Shown here: piece by piece, positions 26,114 to 36,222 of the stretch
How the letters are laid out: each line of letters begins with the position of its first letter
Position numbering within the stretch: position 1 is the first letter of the stretch
Assembly: GCF_028288225.1 (NCBI RefSeq)
Contig: NZ_JAQBOC010000041.1
Span: 19,070 to 83,069 of the forward strand
Direction: 5' to 3'
DNA length: 64,000 nt
Source of the DNA: Mucilaginibacter sp.
GTDB taxonomy: Bacteria > Bacteroidota > Bacteroidia > Sphingobacteriales > Sphingobacteriaceae
The notes under the pieces: model-generated
The model's input: only the letters and a program-made list of their open reading frames with translations
What the model was told of the DNA's origin: nothing
Databases searched by the model: none
Program-made: the position numbers and the translations under genes

Positions 26114-26177
26114 ATAAGCTTTTTTATTTTTCCCTAAATGGTAGTGGAATTTTTATAAAAATACACCCAATAAACAT

Positions 26178-26280
26178 TGTCAAAAATTAATTTCCGGCTT
26201 TATAATAGTTTCAAATTATCAATCTGTTATTAATTAAAGGTTTTTTTAATATCGATGTATTAAAATTATAATTTTTGACA
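26178..26280. promoter_or_regulatory. Spaced 12-bp inverted repeats upstream of amt
   Basis: TGTCAAAAATTA at 26178-26189 is the exact reverse complement of TAATTTTTGACA at 26269-26280; 79 nt separate them. The second half ends about 120 bp before the amt ATG. They could be paired operator sites for nitrogen-responsive control; that is inference. Confidence 0.4.
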
Positions 26281-26401
26281 TGTAAATATATAAAAATGTT
26301 AAATTTTACCCCACTTCTTTAAATATTTAACTTTTTTGTCATTTTTACAGCCATATAAACCTGCTTTCGACCTTTTATTTTTATTGATATTTAAAAACTG
26401 C

Positions 26402-27709
26402 ATGAAAAGATATTTTCCATTCGCGCTTATCCTGTTTATTTTAGTTTTAACATTTATTTTTCCTTCAATAGATTTTAAAAAAGGCCCTGATCCTCATTTT
26501 AATACCGGCGATATTGCCTGGATGTTGATGTCAACAGCATTAGTTTTGATCATGACACCCGGCTTAGCCTTCTTTTATGGTGGAATGGTTAATAAAAAGA
26601 ATGTGATCTCTACCATGCTGCAAAGTATAGTATGTATGGTTATTATAACCGTAATGTGGGGCATATTTGGTTTTAGCCTTGCCTTTGGCGATAGTATTGG
26701 CGGATTTATAGGTAACCCGTCTACATTTTTTATGATGAAGGGCATGCTGGGCAATGCAACCTGGAAATTAGCTCCAACTATACCCTTACTGCTGTTTGCA
26801 ATGTACCAGCTTAAGTTTGCTATTATTACACCTGCGCTTATTACCGGCGCATTTGCCGAGCGCATCCGCTTTAACTCGTATATTATATTCCTGGTACTGT
26901 TTACTATTTTTATATTCTCGCCGCTGGCGCATATAACCTGGCACCCCGACGGTATTTTGAGTAAATTAGGCGTGCTTGATTTTGCCGGGGGAACGGTTGT
27001 GCACATGTCGGCCGGATGGGCGGCTTTAGCTTCGGCCTTATATTTAAAACGAAGAAATGAGGCAAACCATTCGCCTGCGCGTATAACTTACGTAATGATA
27101 GGTACCGGATTGCTGTGGTTCGGCTGGTTTGGTTTTAACGCCGGCTCTGCTTTTGGTGCAAACCATTTAGCGGTTATTGCATTGGCTACCAGTACAACTG
27201 CATCTGCCGCAGGCGGCATAACCTGGATCTTTTTTGATATGCTGCGCGGTAAAAAACCATCGGCAATGGGTACTTGTATTGGGGCTGTAGTAGGCCTTGT
27301 AGCTATTACACCTGCGGCCGGATACGTAACCGTTCCGCATTCACTGGCCATAGGTATTATATCGGCCGTTATCAGTAACCTGGTTGTTGAGTGGCGCACA
27401 CGTACAAAAATTGATGATACGCTTGATGTATTCCCTTGTCATGGCGTTGGTGGTATGGTGGGTATGCTGCTTACCGGTGTATTTGCCAATCAAAAAGTAA
27501 ATGCAGCAAATGCAACAGGCGATGGCTTGTTTTTCGGCCATACACACTTATTTTTTGTACAACTGATTGCCCTGGTGGGTGTGTCGGTTTTTGCCTTTTT
27601 TGGCTCCCTGCTGTTACTGAAAATTACAGATATGATCTCACCTTTACGGGTATCTGCAGCTGAAGAGGAGGTTGGCCTTGATATTAGTCAGCATGGTGAA
27701 AGGTTGTAA
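26402..27709 (+). CDS. amt: Ammonium transporter (Amt/MEP/Rh)
   Basis: Eleven-helix ammonium channel. ATG 26402 gives 435 aa; upstream TTG 26336 is less likely. Visible are the periplasmic-gate TPGLAFFYGGMVNKKN, the twin-His pore region (LAHITWHPDG and HGVGGMVGMLLTGVFA), and DFAGGTVVHMSAGWAAL. An extra hydrophobic N-terminal segment may be a signal sequence, as in other Amt proteins. No PII gene (glnB/glnK) is adjacent, which is unusual for amt loci. Confidence 0.95.
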   Translation: MKRYFPFALILFILVLTFIFPSIDFKKGPDPHFNTGDIAWMLMSTALVLIMTPGLAFFYGGMVNKKNVISTMLQSIVCMVIITVMWGIFGFSLAFGDSIGGFIGNPSTFFMMKGMLGNATWKLAPTIPLLLFAMYQLKFAIITPALITGAFAERIRFNSYIIFLVLFTIFIFSPLAHITWHPDGILSKLGVLDFAGGTVVHMSAGWAALASALYLKRRNEANHSPARITYVMIGTGLLWFGWFGFNAGSAFGANHLAVIALATSTTASAAGGITWIFFDMLRGKKPSAMGTCIGAVVGLVAITPAAGYVTVPHSLAIGIISAVISNLVVEWRTRTKIDDTLDVFPCHGVGGMVGMLLTGVFANQKVNAANATGDGLFFGHTHLFFVQLIALVGVSVFAFFGSLLLLKITDMISPLRVSAAEEEVGLDISQHGERL

Positions 27710-27805
27710 ATAGTTTGCAATCTGCACGAAGAAATAAGCAGTTTATAAGACACAATTTTTGCATCCGGGCATTAAGGCTCTACAAACCAAAATCAACTTT
27801 GGTAC

Positions 27806-27840
27806 AAAAAGTAACTTTAAATTGTTTAAAGTTACTTTTT
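27806..27840. terminator. Perfect AT-rich hairpin between amt and lat
   Basis: A perfect 16-bp stem: AAAAAGTAACTTTAAA at 27806-27821 against its complement at 27825-27840, loop TTG. A-run and T-run flanks make it able to stop transcription from both sides. Confidence 0.75.
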
Positions 27841-27854
27841 GGCGTATCGGTTCA

Positions 27855-27887
27855 AAAACCGCTTAATTTTTGTTTTTGAGCGGTTTT
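27855..27887. terminator. Second hairpin before lat
   Basis: AAAACCGCT at 27855-27863 pairs with AGCGGTTTT at 27879-27887. It ends 3 nt before the lat -7 box, so it could be an operator or attenuating structure rather than a terminator. Confidence 0.5.
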
Positions 27888-27890
27888 CAG

Positions 27891-27898
27891 TAAATTTG
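27891..27898 (+). promoter_or_regulatory. -7 box of lat
   Basis: TAAATTTG fits TAnnTTTG, 15 nt before ATG 27914, and supports that start over the upstream one. Confidence 0.6.
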
Positions 27899-27913
27899 TA
27901 CAAACCAAATTAT

Positions 27914-29245
27914 ATGTACAATCTGCTGATTTCTCCCCAAAATGTACAGGCTTCATTACAGAAGCATGTATTAGCCGATGGCTTCGACCTGACTTTTGAT
28001 ATGGAAAAAAGTAAGGGTGTTTATATTTACGATGCTAAGTATGACCGGACATTGCTTGATTTTTTTACCTGCTTTGCATCTGTGCCTTTGGGCTATAATC
28101 ACCCCAAAATGGTGAACGATGAAACGTTTAAGAAAAACCTGATGCTGGCGGCATTAACCAATCCGTCAAACTCTGATATATATACCACCCAATACGCCCA
28201 GTTTGTTGAAACATTTGACCGTGTAGGCATCCCTGAATATCTTCCACACGCATTTTTTATAGCAGGAGGCTCGCTGGCTATTGAGAACGCGCTAAAAACT
28301 GCAATGGATTGGAAGGTTCAAAAAAACTTTGCAAAAGGTTATACAAAAGAATTGGGTTTTAAGGTGATCCATTTTGAAAATGCTTTTCATGGTCGTTCAG
28401 GATATACACTAAGTCTTACCAATACACAGCCGGTTAAAACCAAATGGTTCGCCAGGTTTGACTGGCCCCGGGTCTCACTCCCCAAAATTAACTTTCCATA
28501 TAGCGACAGCAATCACGAGGACTTGTTAAGGCGCGAGGAATTATCCTTAGCACAAATAAAGAAAGCTTTTGAAGAAAATAAGGATGATGTATGTGCTATC
28601 ATCATTGAGCCTATTCAGTCGGAAGGGGGCGATAACCACGTACGGAAAGAGTTTTTAGAAAACCTAAGGCAGTTGGCCGACGAAAATGAGGCAATGCTGA
28701 TATATGATGAGGTACAAACAGGTGTAGGCCTTACCGGCAAATTTTGGTGCCATGAGCACTTTGGCGAAAATGCCCGCCCGGATATACTGGCCTTTGGTAA
28801 AAAGATGCAGGTATGCGGCATATTAGCCGGCAGAAAAGTAGATGAAATTGAAAACAATGTATTTAATGTTTCATCGCGCATAAATTCAACCTGGGGTGGC
28901 AGTTTGGTTGATATGGTGCGATCGGCAAAAATTATGGAAATTATTGCGGAGGATAACCTTTGTGAAAACGCTGCAGAAATGGGTGATTATTTGCAAAACA
29001 GTTTAAAAAATATTTCTGAAAAGTATCCGATTATTAGCAATGTTCGCGGAAAAGGCTTGTTAACAGCATTTGATTTTCCAGACAAAGCCACAAGAGATGA
29101 GTTCATTAGCAAAGGAATGGAGCAAAATGTAATGTTCCTTGGCTGCGGTGAACAAAGCATCCGTTTTAGGCCTGCACTTATTATTGAGAAAAATCATATT
29201 GATAATGGCATGGAAATACTTAAAAAAATATGCTCCGGATTGTAA
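27914..29245 (+). CDS. lat: L-lysine 6-transaminase
   Basis: This PLP class-III aminotransferase moves the epsilon-amino group of lysine to 2-oxoglutarate, giving 2-aminoadipate 6-semialdehyde. The 443-aa protein has FHGRSGYTLSLTNTQP, IIEPIQSEGGDNH, the PLP-phosphate region YDEVQTGVG and the PLP lysine in AFGKKMQVCG (about residue 296). These match Lat-type enzymes rather than acetylornithine transaminases. The start is set at ATG 27914 because the promoter box lies just upstream. It is monocistronic. Confidence 0.9.
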   Translation: MYNLLISPQNVQASLQKHVLADGFDLTFDMEKSKGVYIYDAKYDRTLLDFFTCFASVPLGYNHPKMVNDETFKKNLMLAALTNPSNSDIYTTQYAQFVETFDRVGIPEYLPHAFFIAGGSLAIENALKTAMDWKVQKNFAKGYTKELGFKVIHFENAFHGRSGYTLSLTNTQPVKTKWFARFDWPRVSLPKINFPYSDSNHEDLLRREELSLAQIKKAFEENKDDVCAIIIEPIQSEGGDNHVRKEFLENLRQLADENEAMLIYDEVQTGVGLTGKFWCHEHFGENARPDILAFGKKMQVCGILAGRKVDEIENNVFNVSSRINSTWGGSLVDMVRSAKIMEIIAEDNLCENAAEMGDYLQNSLKNISEKYPIISNVRGKGLLTAFDFPDKATRDEFISKGMEQNVMFLGCGEQSIRFRPALIIEKNHIDNGMEILKKICSGL

Positions 29246-29455
29246 CTTTATTGTAAAACAATTGATACAGAAACCTGATTTTAATGAAAATTAGCCATAT
29301 TTCCTGTAATTACTGCAATAAAATATTTTACCCGCGTTAGTTAAATATTAAAGGGTTAAAATTTACTATTTTTTTACCAATATTGGCAATATTCTATGTT
29401 ATTATGCTGGTAAAATTTAGATGCGAAGTTAATAAGTAACAGGCTAATAAGTATC

Positions 29456-29899
29456 ATGAGTAAACACATCGAAAAATTAAAAAAGCAACTGGTGGAAATT
29501 TCCGAAGTTGTTAATTCGTTCCAGTCAGAGGCTGTACAGGTTAGAGTTGTTGACCGTTTATTAGACGTGATGATTGAGTTTGAGAAAGCGGAGGCTGAGC
29601 CAGCCGATATTTTCAGCAAGCGGAACTATAAGCCAAGAGGAGAGAACGGAGAAAGTTATCCTCACCCGAGAGGAGTTAAAAAACCAGGAGCAACCAAGGT
29701 TTTAAATCAATTATTGTCGACTGATTTTTTTAGCACTCGGCATTCAATATCATCAATAGCTGATTATTGCAAAGAAAACTTCGATTCAGATTTTAAAACC
29801 TCTGAACTATCAGGGATACTTTTAAAGCTTGCTAACGAACATAAGCTTAGAAGAGAGAGAAGCGATGAGAATAACCGGTTTGAGTATGTCAAAGCGTAG
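29456..29899 (+). CDS. Hypothetical protein with possible winged-helix C-terminus
   Basis: This 147-aa soluble protein is not recognised. Residues 1-48 look like a helical/coiled-coil segment (KLKKQLVEISEVVNSFQSEAVQVRVVDRLLDVMIEFEKA). A polar Gly/Pro/Arg-rich linker covers roughly 50-78. Residues 80-147 have the helix-turn pattern of a winged helix (SSIADYCKENF...ELSGILLKLANEHKLRRERSDENNRFEYVK). A DNA-binding role is a guess. It is convergent with bshB1, with a shared hairpin at their ends. Confidence 0.6.
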   Translation: MSKHIEKLKKQLVEISEVVNSFQSEAVQVRVVDRLLDVMIEFEKAEAEPADIFSKRNYKPRGENGESYPHPRGVKKPGATKVLNQLLSTDFFSTRHSISSIADYCKENFDSDFKTSELSGILLKLANEHKLRRERSDENNRFEYVKA

Positions 29900-29985
29900 C
29901 TTTGAGTCCGAAAGTCCGAAAGCTGTATGTTTTATGCAATATCATCTTTCGGACTTTTCCGACTTTACGGACTTTCGGACTACCG
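29897..29985. repeat. Word palindrome (GAGTCCGAAAGTCCG family) at convergent gene ends
   Basis: Left words TTTGAGTCCGAAAGTCCG pair with CTTTCGGACTTTTCCG and GGACTTTCGGACTA at 29945-29983. The element contains the stop of the plus-strand gene and abuts the bshB1 stop, so one hairpin serves both 3' ends. Confidence 0.75.
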
Positions 29986-30705
29986 CAAATCAAACAAACT
30001 ATCTACTCCTAAGATCTTTCGCGAGGTAAAGCCTTCGGCATACTTAACATTAATGCTTTTTCCAAACTCACGGGCACGGGCTTCAACAACCTGGATAAAA
30101 TCAGGCGACGAGATATAGGTTTGTGGTTCATCTGCTGCCCAATCAGGATTAAAGAATTGTGAACCAAATGCTTGAATGCTTTCGACCTTTTTATCCCAAA
30201 AATCGGTAACATCAACCAAAATGTCCGGCCTTATATAATTATCCTGTATAAAATGCAATACCTGTTTAGGGCGCCAGGCTGTTTGTAATTCTCCATTAAA
30301 ATAACTTTCTATTTTCCTTAATCCGGCTAAAAATGCGGAATCTTCCACCAGCTTATTGGCACGCCCGTGGTCCGGGTGCCTGTCGTGGCAGGCATTAGTA
30401 ATTAAAATTTCAGGCTGATATTTGCGGATAACTTCAATTATTTTTAACTGGTACTCTTTTGTGTTTTCAAAAAAGCCATCAGGGATCCCTATATTTTCTC
30501 TTATGGATAAACCAAGGATGCGGCCTGATTCAGCAGCTTCCTTATCCCTTATTTCGGCTGAACCCCTTGTACCCAGTTCGCCGCGGGTAAGATCAACAAT
30601 GCCGGTTTTTTTGCCTAGCGCATTATGTTTTAATATAGTACCGGCACAGCCGAGTTCGGCATCGTCCGGGTGAACAGATAAAACTAAAATATCTAATTTA
30701 AGCAT
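29980..30705 (-). CDS. bshB1: Bacillithiol biosynthesis deacetylase BshB1
   Basis: This zinc-dependent LmbE-family enzyme removes acetate from GlcNAc-malate during synthesis of the thiol bacillithiol. In 241 aa the metal motif HPDD is at residues 12-15, the second motif in CHDRHPDHGRAN near residue 110, and GELGTRGSAEIRDKEA is typical of BshB. It lies 12 bp downstream of a glutathione-peroxidase-type gene on the same strand, a plausible thiol-redox operon. Confidence 0.93.
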   Translation of the reverse strand: MLKLDILVLSVHPDDAELGCAGTILKHNALGKKTGIVDLTRGELGTRGSAEIRDKEAAESGRILGLSIRENIGIPDGFFENTKEYQLKIIEVIRKYQPEILITNACHDRHPDHGRANKLVEDSAFLAGLRKIESYFNGELQTAWRPKQVLHFIQDNYIRPDILVDVTDFWDKKVESIQAFGSQFFNPDWAADEPQTYISSPDFIQVVEARAREFGKSINVKYAEGFTSRKILGVDSLFDLR

Positions 30706-30717
30706 AACAAAATTTGA

Positions 30718-31218
30718 TTATTTACCAGGTGCCAGTAAGCGCGCAATTCGCTTCCTGATCTTCGAAGAGGTTGGTTTGGTAAACGGATAAAAGAAATCGG
30801 TAACCAGGCCCGATTTATTGATTAAAAACTTATGAAAATTCCATCTTGGTACAGAGCTAAGTTTACCATTGCCCTTTTTATCGGCAAAAAACTTATATAA
30901 AGGATGCGCATATGGCCCTCTCACCCTTATTTTATCGAATACAGGATAGTTAACCCCCTGGGTTTCGCAAAATGCCGAAATGGCCTGGCCTTCAAGGGGT
31001 TCCTGACCTCCAAAATCATTCGAAGGAAAAGCAAGGATCTCAAAATCGCTTCCGGAAAAATCTTTTTTTAACGCAGCCAATTCTTTTAACTGGGGGGTAA
31101 AACCACATTGAGAAGCGGTATTAACTATTAAAAGAACTTTATCTTTATATTCAGATAAACTTAATTCCTCACCGTTTAATTGCTGGATATTAAACTGGTA
31201 AATACTGTTATCAGCCAT
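30718..31218 (-). CDS. Glutathione peroxidase-family thiol peroxidase
   Basis: This 166-aa protein reduces peroxides. The peroxidatic cysteine is Cys38 in NTASQCGFTPQ; FPSNDFGGQEP carries the conserved Asn/Gln region and RWNFHKFLI the catalytic Trp. Like most bacterial members it probably uses thioredoxin or bacillithiol rather than glutathione. It sits between DUF4294 and bshB1, all read leftward with gaps of 2 and 12 bp. Confidence 0.92.
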   Translation of the reverse strand: MADNSIYQFNIQQLNGEELSLSEYKDKVLLIVNTASQCGFTPQLKELAALKKDFSGSDFEILAFPSNDFGGQEPLEGQAISAFCETQGVNYPVFDKIRVRGPYAHPLYKFFADKKGNGKLSSVPRWNFHKFLINKSGLVTDFFYPFTKPTSSKIRKRIARLLAPGK

Positions 31219-31220
31219 TA

Positions 31221-31835
31221 TTAATTGTTAGATGAAACGTAGCCCGCCTGATTCAGGATGGCTTCAATATCTTTTTGTTCGTCCGGGTCATAAGTTTCTT
31301 TTAAATCATGACCAAAGATCCGTGCTGCAGACTGGAGCAGAAAAGCTTTAAAACCACCTTTCAGCTCTCTTACCATAGCATAGCTTGTATTCCCTGTTTC
31401 GCGGTCGATCAGCTTAATTAAAACTTCCCCCTGACTTATTGTCAGGTCTTTGATCTCGCTTTTAAATAAGCCTTTTATTTCAGATTCGCATGTATTAATT
31501 AATTCTTTTTGCTTGTGCCTGTCGCCCGTTAAGGCAAGGTCGCGCTGGAGCTGGCGGTATCTTTGGCCCGCAAAGCGTGCGTAAGGCAATACTTTCAATA
31601 CATTGTAACGTAAACGCCTGTAATTATCCAGGTCGGCCTGGCTTTTAAAAATGCGGGTATCCGTAATCCTTATGTCGGCTAATACTATCCAAGGGATCAA
31701 TTTACCACTGTCAATAGTGAGGTAAGTTTTGATGGTATCATTTTTGCCAAGAATTATTGGTGCAACCGGTTGTGTTTGGGCTTCAACAGTTCCCATTAGC
31801 CAACAAAACAGCAACAATAAGCCAATAAATTTCAT
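31221..31835 (-). CDS. DUF4294 domain protein, periplasmic
   Basis: ATG at 31835 (204 aa) is chosen because the sequence then opens with a good signal peptide (MKFIGLLLLFCWLMGTVEAQ) and a -7 box lies 14 nt upstream. The ORF extends to 31892 without that support. The RRLRYNVLKVLPYARFAGQRYRQL stretch is typical of DUF4294, a Bacteroidota family of unknown function. It heads the leftward gpx-bshB1 group and is divergent from rel. Confidence 0.8.
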   Translation of the reverse strand: MKFIGLLLLFCWLMGTVEAQTQPVAPIILGKNDTIKTYLTIDSGKLIPWIVLADIRITDTRIFKSQADLDNYRRLRYNVLKVLPYARFAGQRYRQLQRDLALTGDRHKQKELINTCESEIKGLFKSEIKDLTISQGEVLIKLIDRETGNTSYAMVRELKGGFKAFLLQSAARIFGHDLKETYDPDEQKDIEAILNQAGYVSSNN

Positions 31836-31849
31836 AATTTTACGTAGTG

Positions 31850-31857
31850 CAAAAATA
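31850..31857 (-). promoter_or_regulatory. -7 box of the DUF4294-gpx-bshB1 unit
   Basis: CAAAAATA on the plus strand reads TATTTTTG on the minus strand, 14 nt before the ATG at 31835. Confidence 0.5.
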
Positions 31858-31949
31858 ACGCATTTTTTTTGGGTAATTAATATAACCCGCAATTATAATT
31901 TTTATTGCAAGTTTATGATATTTAGCGTAATAAACAAGAAAGTGATATA

Positions 31950-34172
31950 ATGAAAGACTTAGTGATAGACCTGGAAGCCGAGAAGAATGAGATCTTAAAA
32001 AGATATCGCGCATTGTTGCGTGCCTCAAAATCAACCCTGCAGAAGGGCGATAAGCGGATGATCCGCAAGGCATTTGAAATGGCGCTGGAGAGTCATAAGG
32101 ATATGCGGCGTAAATCTGGCGAGCCTTATATCTACCATCCTATAGCTGTTGCCCAAATAGCTGCCGAAGAAATTGGCTTGGGTACAACTTCAATAGTATG
32201 CGCTTTGCTGCATGATGTTGTGGAGGATACCAACATGACCCTTGATGATATTGAAAGGGAATTTGGTAAAAAGGTAGCCATGATAATTGATGGCTTGACA
32301 AAAATATCAGGCGTTTTTGATACCAACAGCTCTTTACAGGCCGAAAACTTCCGTAAAATGCTGCTTACCCTTGCCGATGACGTAAGGGTGATATTAATAA
32401 AACTGGCCGACCGTTTGCACAATATGCGGACAATGGAGTTTATGCCGCGCGATAAGCAGCTTAAGCTTTCATCAGAAACTGTTTACCTGTACGCCCCACT
32501 GGCGCATCGCCTGGGTTTATATGCCGTAAAATCTGAGTTGGAAGATCTTTCTATGAAATACATGGAAAGGGAAACTTACCAGTTTATTAAAAATAAGCTG
32601 AACGAGAAGAAGGCCGAAAGGGAAAAATTTATCAGGGATTTTATTGAACCGGTAAAGAAGGTACTGGAAGGGCAGGATCTGCATGCTGATTTATTCGGCA
32701 GGCCAAAGTCTATCCATTCTATCTGGAATAAAATGAAGAAAAAGTCTATTCCCTTTGAGGAGGTTTATGATCTTTTTGCTATCAGGATAATTTTAGATAG
32801 CACCCCCGAGAGCGAAAAGGCCGATTGCTGGAAAGCATATTCTATAGTAACTGATCTATATAGGCCGAACCCCGACAGGCTTCGCGACTGGATCTCATCA
32901 CCCAAAGCAAACGGCTACGAATCATTGCATACTACGGTAATGGGCCCGCGCGGGCAGTGGGTTGAGGTGCAGATAAGAACCAAACGGATGAACGAAATTG
33001 CTGAGAAAGGTTTTGCTGCGCATTGGAAATATAAAGAATCATCAACCGATAGCGGGCTTGATCAGTGGGTGCAAAAGGTGAGGGATATGCTTAAAAACCC
33101 CGACTCTAACGCGCTTGACTTTTTGGATGATTTTAAAATGAACCTCTTCTCTGACGAGATCTTCATTTTTACGCCTAAAGGTGCATTGATCCAGCTCCCG
33201 TTAAATGCGACAGCACTCGATTTTGCTTTTGAGATCCATACTGATGTTGGTGCAAGCTGTATCGGTGCCAAGGTTAATCATAAACTGGTTCCGCTAAGTC
33301 ATAAGCTGCAAAATGGCGACCAGGTAGAAGTTATTACATCGAGCAAGCAAACCCCCAAGGAGGATTGGCTGAATATTGTTGTTACTGCAAAAGCTAAGGC
33401 TAAGATAAAATCGGCTTTAAAAGAAGAAAAACGCAAAATAGCCGAAGACGGTAAAGAGATCCTGGAACGTAAGATGAAATCATTAAAGATCACTTACAAT
33501 TCAGAGAACATACATAAGCTGAGCTATTTCTTTAAGCTGCCATCAACACAGGACCTTTTTTACAATATAGCCAAAGGCACTATTGATATGAAGGACCTTA
33601 AAGAATACCAGGCATCAGAAAAAATAATTGAAAATAAACCTCAGGACAGGATAGAGACAGAGCAGGTGCAAAGCCTGTTACGAAGCATAAAAGCCAAGGA
33701 CAGCGATATGCTGTTGATTGGCGAGGATATGCAAAAGATAGATTATAAGCTGGCTAACTGCTGTAACCCTATCCCCGGCGATGATGTATTTGGCTTTGTT
33801 ACTGTTAGCGATGGCATAAAGATCCACCGCACCAATTGCCCTAATGCAGCTAAGCTGATGGCTAATTATGGGTACCGCATTGTAAAAGCAAGGTGGACAA
33901 ACCAGCAGGAGCTTGCATTTTTAACCGGGCTAAGAATAACAGGTATTGATGAAGTAGGGCTGATAAACCAGTTAACTACTGTAATATCAAAAGATTTTAA
34001 GGTAAATATCCGCTCAATTACTGTTGATAGTGACAATGGCATTTTTGAAGGATCAATTATGGTGTATGTAAATGATACAGACCATTTGGAAAACCTTATA
34101 AGAAAATTGAAAACCGTAAAAGGCATTACCGGGGTTAACAGGTTTGACTCTGTAATTGAAAAAGCATCTTGA
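31950..34172 (+). CDS. rel: Bifunctional (p)ppGpp synthetase/hydrolase (Rel/SpoT)
   Basis: Stringent-response enzyme of 740 aa. Domains in order: HD hydrolase (YHPIAVAQIAAEE, LLHDVVEDTN, KLADRLHNMRT; about residues 45-195), synthetase (FGRPKSIHSIWNKM, KANGYESLHTTVMGP; 240-370), TGS (IFTPKGALIQLPLNATALDFAFEIH; 400-460), a CC-containing region (LANCCNPIPGDDVFGF) and a C-terminal ACT domain. Hydrolase residues are intact, so both activities are expected. A word palindrome follows the stop by about 5 nt. Confidence 0.95.
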   Translation: MKDLVIDLEAEKNEILKRYRALLRASKSTLQKGDKRMIRKAFEMALESHKDMRRKSGEPYIYHPIAVAQIAAEEIGLGTTSIVCALLHDVVEDTNMTLDDIEREFGKKVAMIIDGLTKISGVFDTNSSLQAENFRKMLLTLADDVRVILIKLADRLHNMRTMEFMPRDKQLKLSSETVYLYAPLAHRLGLYAVKSELEDLSMKYMERETYQFIKNKLNEKKAEREKFIRDFIEPVKKVLEGQDLHADLFGRPKSIHSIWNKMKKKSIPFEEVYDLFAIRIILDSTPESEKADCWKAYSIVTDLYRPNPDRLRDWISSPKANGYESLHTTVMGPRGQWVEVQIRTKRMNEIAEKGFAAHWKYKESSTDSGLDQWVQKVRDMLKNPDSNALDFLDDFKMNLFSDEIFIFTPKGALIQLPLNATALDFAFEIHTDVGASCIGAKVNHKLVPLSHKLQNGDQVEVITSSKQTPKEDWLNIVVTAKAKAKIKSALKEEKRKIAEDGKEILERKMKSLKITYNSENIHKLSYFFKLPSTQDLFYNIAKGTIDMKDLKEYQASEKIIENKPQDRIETEQVQSLLRSIKAKDSDMLLIGEDMQKIDYKLANCCNPIPGDDVFGFVTVSDGIKIHRTNCPNAAKLMANYGYRIVKARWTNQQELAFLTGLRITGIDEVGLINQLTTVISKDFKVNIRSITVDSDNGIFEGSIMVYVNDTDHLENLIRKLKTVKGITGVNRFDSVIEKAS

Positions 34173-34175
34173 TGC

Positions 34176-34252
34176 TTAGTTGATTAAGTGAGTTGTTGAT
34201 TGAGTTGATTAGTTTTTAGAACTTAATCAACCTAATAAACTTAATTAACTCC
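34176..34252. repeat. Word palindrome (TTGATTGAGTTGATTAG family) between rel and the Fur-type gene
   Basis: Left words TTAGTTGATTAAGTGAG and TTGATTGAGTTGATTAG pair with AACTTAATCAACC and AAACTTAATTAACT at 34221-34252. Confidence 0.75.
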
Positions 34253-34265
34253 GAAACTAAATTCT

Positions 34266-34273
34266 TAACTTTG
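34266..34273 (+). promoter_or_regulatory. -7 box of the Fur-family gene
   Basis: TAACTTTG fits TAnnTTTG, 17 nt before the ATG. Confidence 0.6.
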
Positions 34274-34290
34274 CCCTTTAATAAATAAAC

Positions 34291-34761
34291 ATGTCTCAAC
34301 AGGAAACCATAGCAATGGTTAAAAAGATTTTCGAGGCTTACCTTGAAAATAAAAACCTTAGGAAAACCCCCGAGCGTTTTGCAATACTTGAGGAAATATA
34401 CTCCAGGAGCGATCACTTTGATGTGGAATCATTATACATCCACATGAAAAATAAAAAGTATCGCGTTAGCCGGGCCACGGTTTATAATACTTTAGAGTTG
34501 CTGGTATCATGCGATTTGGTGACCAAACACCAGTTTGGCAAGAATATGGCCCAGTTCGAAAAATCATACGGTTATAAACAGCACGACCATATTATTTGTA
34601 TTGACTGCGGTAAAGTGGTTGAGTTTTGCGATCCAAGGATCCAGCAGATCCAAAGTATGATGGGCGGCTTGCTGAAGTTTGAAATAAAACACCACTCATT
34701 AAACCTGTATGGTGACTGCGAAAAGTTACGTGCAGGTTTTTGTGATAGAAAAGCCCAGTAA
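34291..34761 (+). CDS. Fur-family metal- or peroxide-responsive repressor
   Basis: This 156-aa regulator has a winged helix ([43 protein letters not shown]) followed by the dimerisation domain with metal ligands [17 protein letters not shown]. Only the CxxC of that segment is clear; a second CxxC is not obvious ([11 protein letters not shown]). Metal specificity (Fe, Zn or peroxide sensing) cannot be settled. It is followed by purA after 109 bp, a common Bacteroidota order. Confidence 0.9.
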   Translation: MSQQETIAMVKKIFEAYLENKNLRKTPERFAILEEIYSRSDHFDVESLYIHMKNKKYRVSRATVYNTLELLVSCDLVTKHQFGKNMAQFEKSYGYKQHDHIICIDCGKVVEFCDPRIQQIQSMMGGLLKFEIKHHSLNLYGDCEKLRAGFCDRKAQ

Positions 34762-34802
34762 AAAAGTTTTTAAATTTTATCATTATAATATACTTATGAT
34801 GA

Positions 34803-34810
34803 TACCTTTG
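34803..34810 (+). promoter_or_regulatory. -7 box of purA
   Basis: TACCTTTG fits TAnnTTTG and would give a 60-nt leader. Confidence 0.5.
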
Positions 34811-34852
34811 GGGGGTTTGTTTATTCCGCAGAGCATTTGACGATTATTATAA

Positions 34853-36148
<1,296 letters not shown>

Positions 36149-36173
36149 ACATTAAAATAATTTAATTAAACAG

Positions 36174-36200
36174 AGGCCCCGTTTAACGGGGCCTTTTGAT
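36174..36200 (+). terminator. Intrinsic terminator after purA
   Basis: A perfect 8-bp stem AGGCCCCG / CGGGGCCT with loop TTTAA, then a T-rich tract. Confidence 0.9.
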
Positions 36201-36210
36201 TTTAGATAAC

Positions 36211-36218
36211 TATTTTTG
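36211..36218 (+). promoter_or_regulatory. -7 box directly before the pabB start
   Basis: TATTTTTG fits TAnnTTTG and ends 4 nt before GTG 36223. It argues for that start and for a leaderless mRNA. Confidence 0.55.
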
Positions 36219-36222
36219 TACC

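Larger units (their letters stand above)
25914..26401. other. 488-bp AT-rich gap between nuoN and amt
   Basis: A terminator lies at 26081-26113 and a 12-bp inverted repeat pair at 26178-26189 and 26269-26280. No -7 box of the TAnnTTTG type is seen directly before amt. No gene is supported. Confidence 0.65.

Noticed and set aside
36196..36222. TTG start for pabB
   Set aside because: It lies in the tail of the purA terminator, upstream of the probable promoter box.
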